Shown piece by piece: positions 62,874 to 64,000 of a stretch of 64,000 nucleotides of DNA. Under the pieces are notes generated by a model that ran no database searches, was not told the DNA's origin, and saw only the letters and a program-made list of their open reading frames with translations. Position numbers and translations under genes: made by a program. The stretch covers positions 124,001 through 188,000 of the forward strand of contig NZ_VAUV01000004.1 of NCBI RefSeq assembly GCF_005780165.1, in the 5' to 3' direction. Source of the stretch: Phragmitibacter flavus. Its GTDB lineage: Bacteria > Verrucomicrobiota > Verrucomicrobiia > Verrucomicrobiales > Verrucomicrobiaceae. Numbering within the stretch: the first letter of the stretch is position 1; each line of letters opens with the position of its first letter.

Positions 62874-63478
62874 CGCTAACAACCAAAGGCCAACTCTTTG
62901 TATTCGAAGGCGTTGATGCCGCAGGCAAGTCCTCGATTAGCGCTCGATTTGTTGATTGGCTTCGCAGCCAAGGCAAGACAGCTGAACCCTTTTCGTTTCC
63001 GGGCAATTTTCCCGGCACAATTGGTGACCTTGTATATCGGATTCATCACGATCGCGCAGCCTTTGGACTGGATCCCCTCACTGAGTCGAGTCTGCAGACG
63101 CTTCACATTGCCGCTCATCTTGATGCAATCGAGGCACGAATCATTCCAAGCCTAGAAGCTGGCAAAACTGTGATTCTAGACCGTTACTGGTGGTCAACAA
63201 GGGTCTATGGCGTGGTGGGAGGAGCGCGGGCGGAGGTGCTCGATAAACTCATTGAGGCAGAGCAAATCGCATGGGGGGATTGGCTTCCAACCGCGTTGTT
63301 TTGTATCGGAAGATCCACCCCATTGAGAGATGAACCTCTGGATCGCTGGTCTCGATGGAAGGACGGCTACGACGCGATGATTCGGAAAGAATCAGGCCGT
63401 TACCCGATCCATTCAATCCAGAACGAGAGCAGCATAGAAGAGTGCCTCTCTGAGATCACTAGCTGTTGCCCAATCTAG
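62870..63478 (+). CDS. Thymidylate kinase-like protein
   Basis: 202 aa from ATG 62870 (the frame extends to 62768, but family similarity starts at 'GQLFVFEGVDAAGKSSIS'). P-loop near residues 13-21, the 'FSFPGNFPG' loop in place of the dTMP-kinase 'REPG', the DR-Y motif 'VILDRYWWST' near 105, and a lid-like 'RDEPLDRWSRWKDGY' near 150. Phosphorylates a dTMP-like nucleotide by family. It is coupled by ATGA to the synthase-like gene and followed after 2 bases by the next gene, so the three products probably act in sequence on one nucleotide. Confidence 0.8.
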   Translation: MTLTTKGQLFVFEGVDAAGKSSISARFVDWLRSQGKTAEPFSFPGNFPGTIGDLVYRIHHDRAAFGLDPLTESSLQTLHIAAHLDAIEARIIPSLEAGKTVILDRYWWSTRVYGVVGGARAEVLDKLIEAEQIAWGDWLPTALFCIGRSTPLRDEPLDRWSRWKDGYDAMIRKESGRYPIHSIQNESSIEECLSEITSCCPI

Positions 63479-63480
63479 GC

Positions 63481-64000
63481 ATGAAACGAAAACAGCAAGA
63501 CAAAGCGTTTGATCAGCAGGAAATGCTGATCCTTCCGCCATCTCCGATTATCCCCACCCTAGAAGCGGGTGATTTTGGATTTTTGCGCCCCCTGAAGGTG
63601 TCCCGTGTATTCAGCTCCTACTGGCGCTTTGCAGCGGAGAGGCAACGGGTGTTCCTCCGGCGCATTCGTGGCGCGAGTCCCCCATGGAGTGATGATCCGG
63701 TTCTTCAGATTCACAAATTCACCAACGCTTACCGCGCTTCGGACAGAGTTAGCCAATACCTCATCCGCCGAGTTATTTACGATAAAGAGCACAATCTGCG
63801 AGATACTTTTTTCAGAATCCTCTTGTTTAAAATCTTCAACAGGATCGACACTTGGGAACTGTTGGAAGGTGAGTTCGGCAAAGTGTCACTCGATAATTAT
63901 TCGTTCAAAAGTTATGATCGCGTGCTCTCGGAAGCGATGGCAAAAGGCGAGCGGCTATATTCTCCGGCCTATATTATGCCCTCTGGCGGCCGATCCTCCG
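63481..64000 (+). CDS. HMUDK helical-domain-like protein (3' end outside window)
   Basis: At least 173 aa, open to the window edge, with no stop. 'VSRVFSSYWRFAAERQRVFL' and 'PPWSDDPVLQIHKFTNAYRA' followed by 'SDRVSQYLIRRVIYD' and 'LLFKIFNRIDTWELLE' match the helical domain of phage 5-hydroxymethyl-dU DNA kinases and thymine pyrophosphorylase relatives, as recognised from memory. In phages such proteins act on hydroxymethylated thymine in DNA. Immediately downstream of the synthase- and kinase-like genes. Suggests a thymine-modification or nucleotide-based pathway. Confidence 0.6.
   Translation, partial: MKRKQQDKAFDQQEMLILPPSPIIPTLEAGDFGFLRPLKVSRVFSSYWRFAAERQRVFLRRIRGASPPWSDDPVLQIHKFTNAYRASDRVSQYLIRRVIYDKEHNLRDTFFRILLFKIFNRIDTWELLEGEFGKVSLDNYSFKSYDRVLSEAMAKGERLYSPAYIMPSGGRSS

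Overview
The window looks like a Verrucomicrobiota chromosome segment (moderate confidence). The reasons are a GC-rich backbone, a GTP-type PEP carboxykinase, a PEP-CTERM exported protein, Tat-exported sugar isomerase-like and TPR membrane proteins, weak Shine-Dalgarno sequences, a RAYT-type transposase, and very long secreted repeat proteins with calcium-binding 'DxDxDG' modules. No rRNA or other direct taxonomic marker is present.

The first part, 1-15.4 kb, is core metabolism and housekeeping. It holds a 5'-cut TPR membrane protein, D-Ala-D-Ala ligase, PEPCK, a small histidine kinase, IlvC, a QdtA-like cupin, an FKBP isomerase, a two-gene membrane pair followed by RluE, an AraC regulator with a PEP-CTERM protein, a Tat-exported xylose isomerase-like TIM barrel, an ABC exporter pair and tRNA-Leu(UAA). 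The spaces between these genes carry palindromic, REP-like elements. A RAYT transposase lies just beyond, at 15.7-16.7 kb.

The second part, 17.1-35.5 kb, is a minus-strand polymorphic-toxin operon: an RCC1-repeat secreted protein, a small lipoprotein, a 4907-residue Rhs/YD-repeat protein ending in an HNH/Endo VII-like nuclease tip, and a SUKH-family immunity protein.

The third part, 36.6-46.1 kb, is a GC-rich plus-strand cassette of mobile-element character. It contains a ribbon-helix-helix-like protein, a Gly/Asn-linker protein, a Cas4/RecB-like nuclease with Fe-S cysteines, an opposing XRE repressor with twin operators, two lipoproteins, a membrane protein, a DnaN-like clamp with an extra tail, DUF3150, DUF1257 (Ycf35-like), DUF2997, two small proteins and a Ycf46-like AAA ATPase. 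Terminator-like hairpins precede several of these genes.

The fourth part, 46.3-64 kb, is a defence-island-like region. It starts with a three-gene, translationally coupled operon: a NERD/double-kinase/P-loop ATPase, an unknown 589-residue protein, and a 1650-residue protein with a PD-(D/E)XK-like motif and a HerA/FtsK-like ATPase. HipBA and a frameshifted MazG-like gene follow. The last operon runs off the window end: ACP-like protein, XRE regulator, ImmA/IrrE-type metalloprotease, divergent thymidylate synthase, thymidylate kinase-like protein, and a protein resembling the helical domain of phage 5-hydroxymethyl-dU DNA kinases. The last operon and the NERD-kinase operon are the best candidates for undescribed systems.
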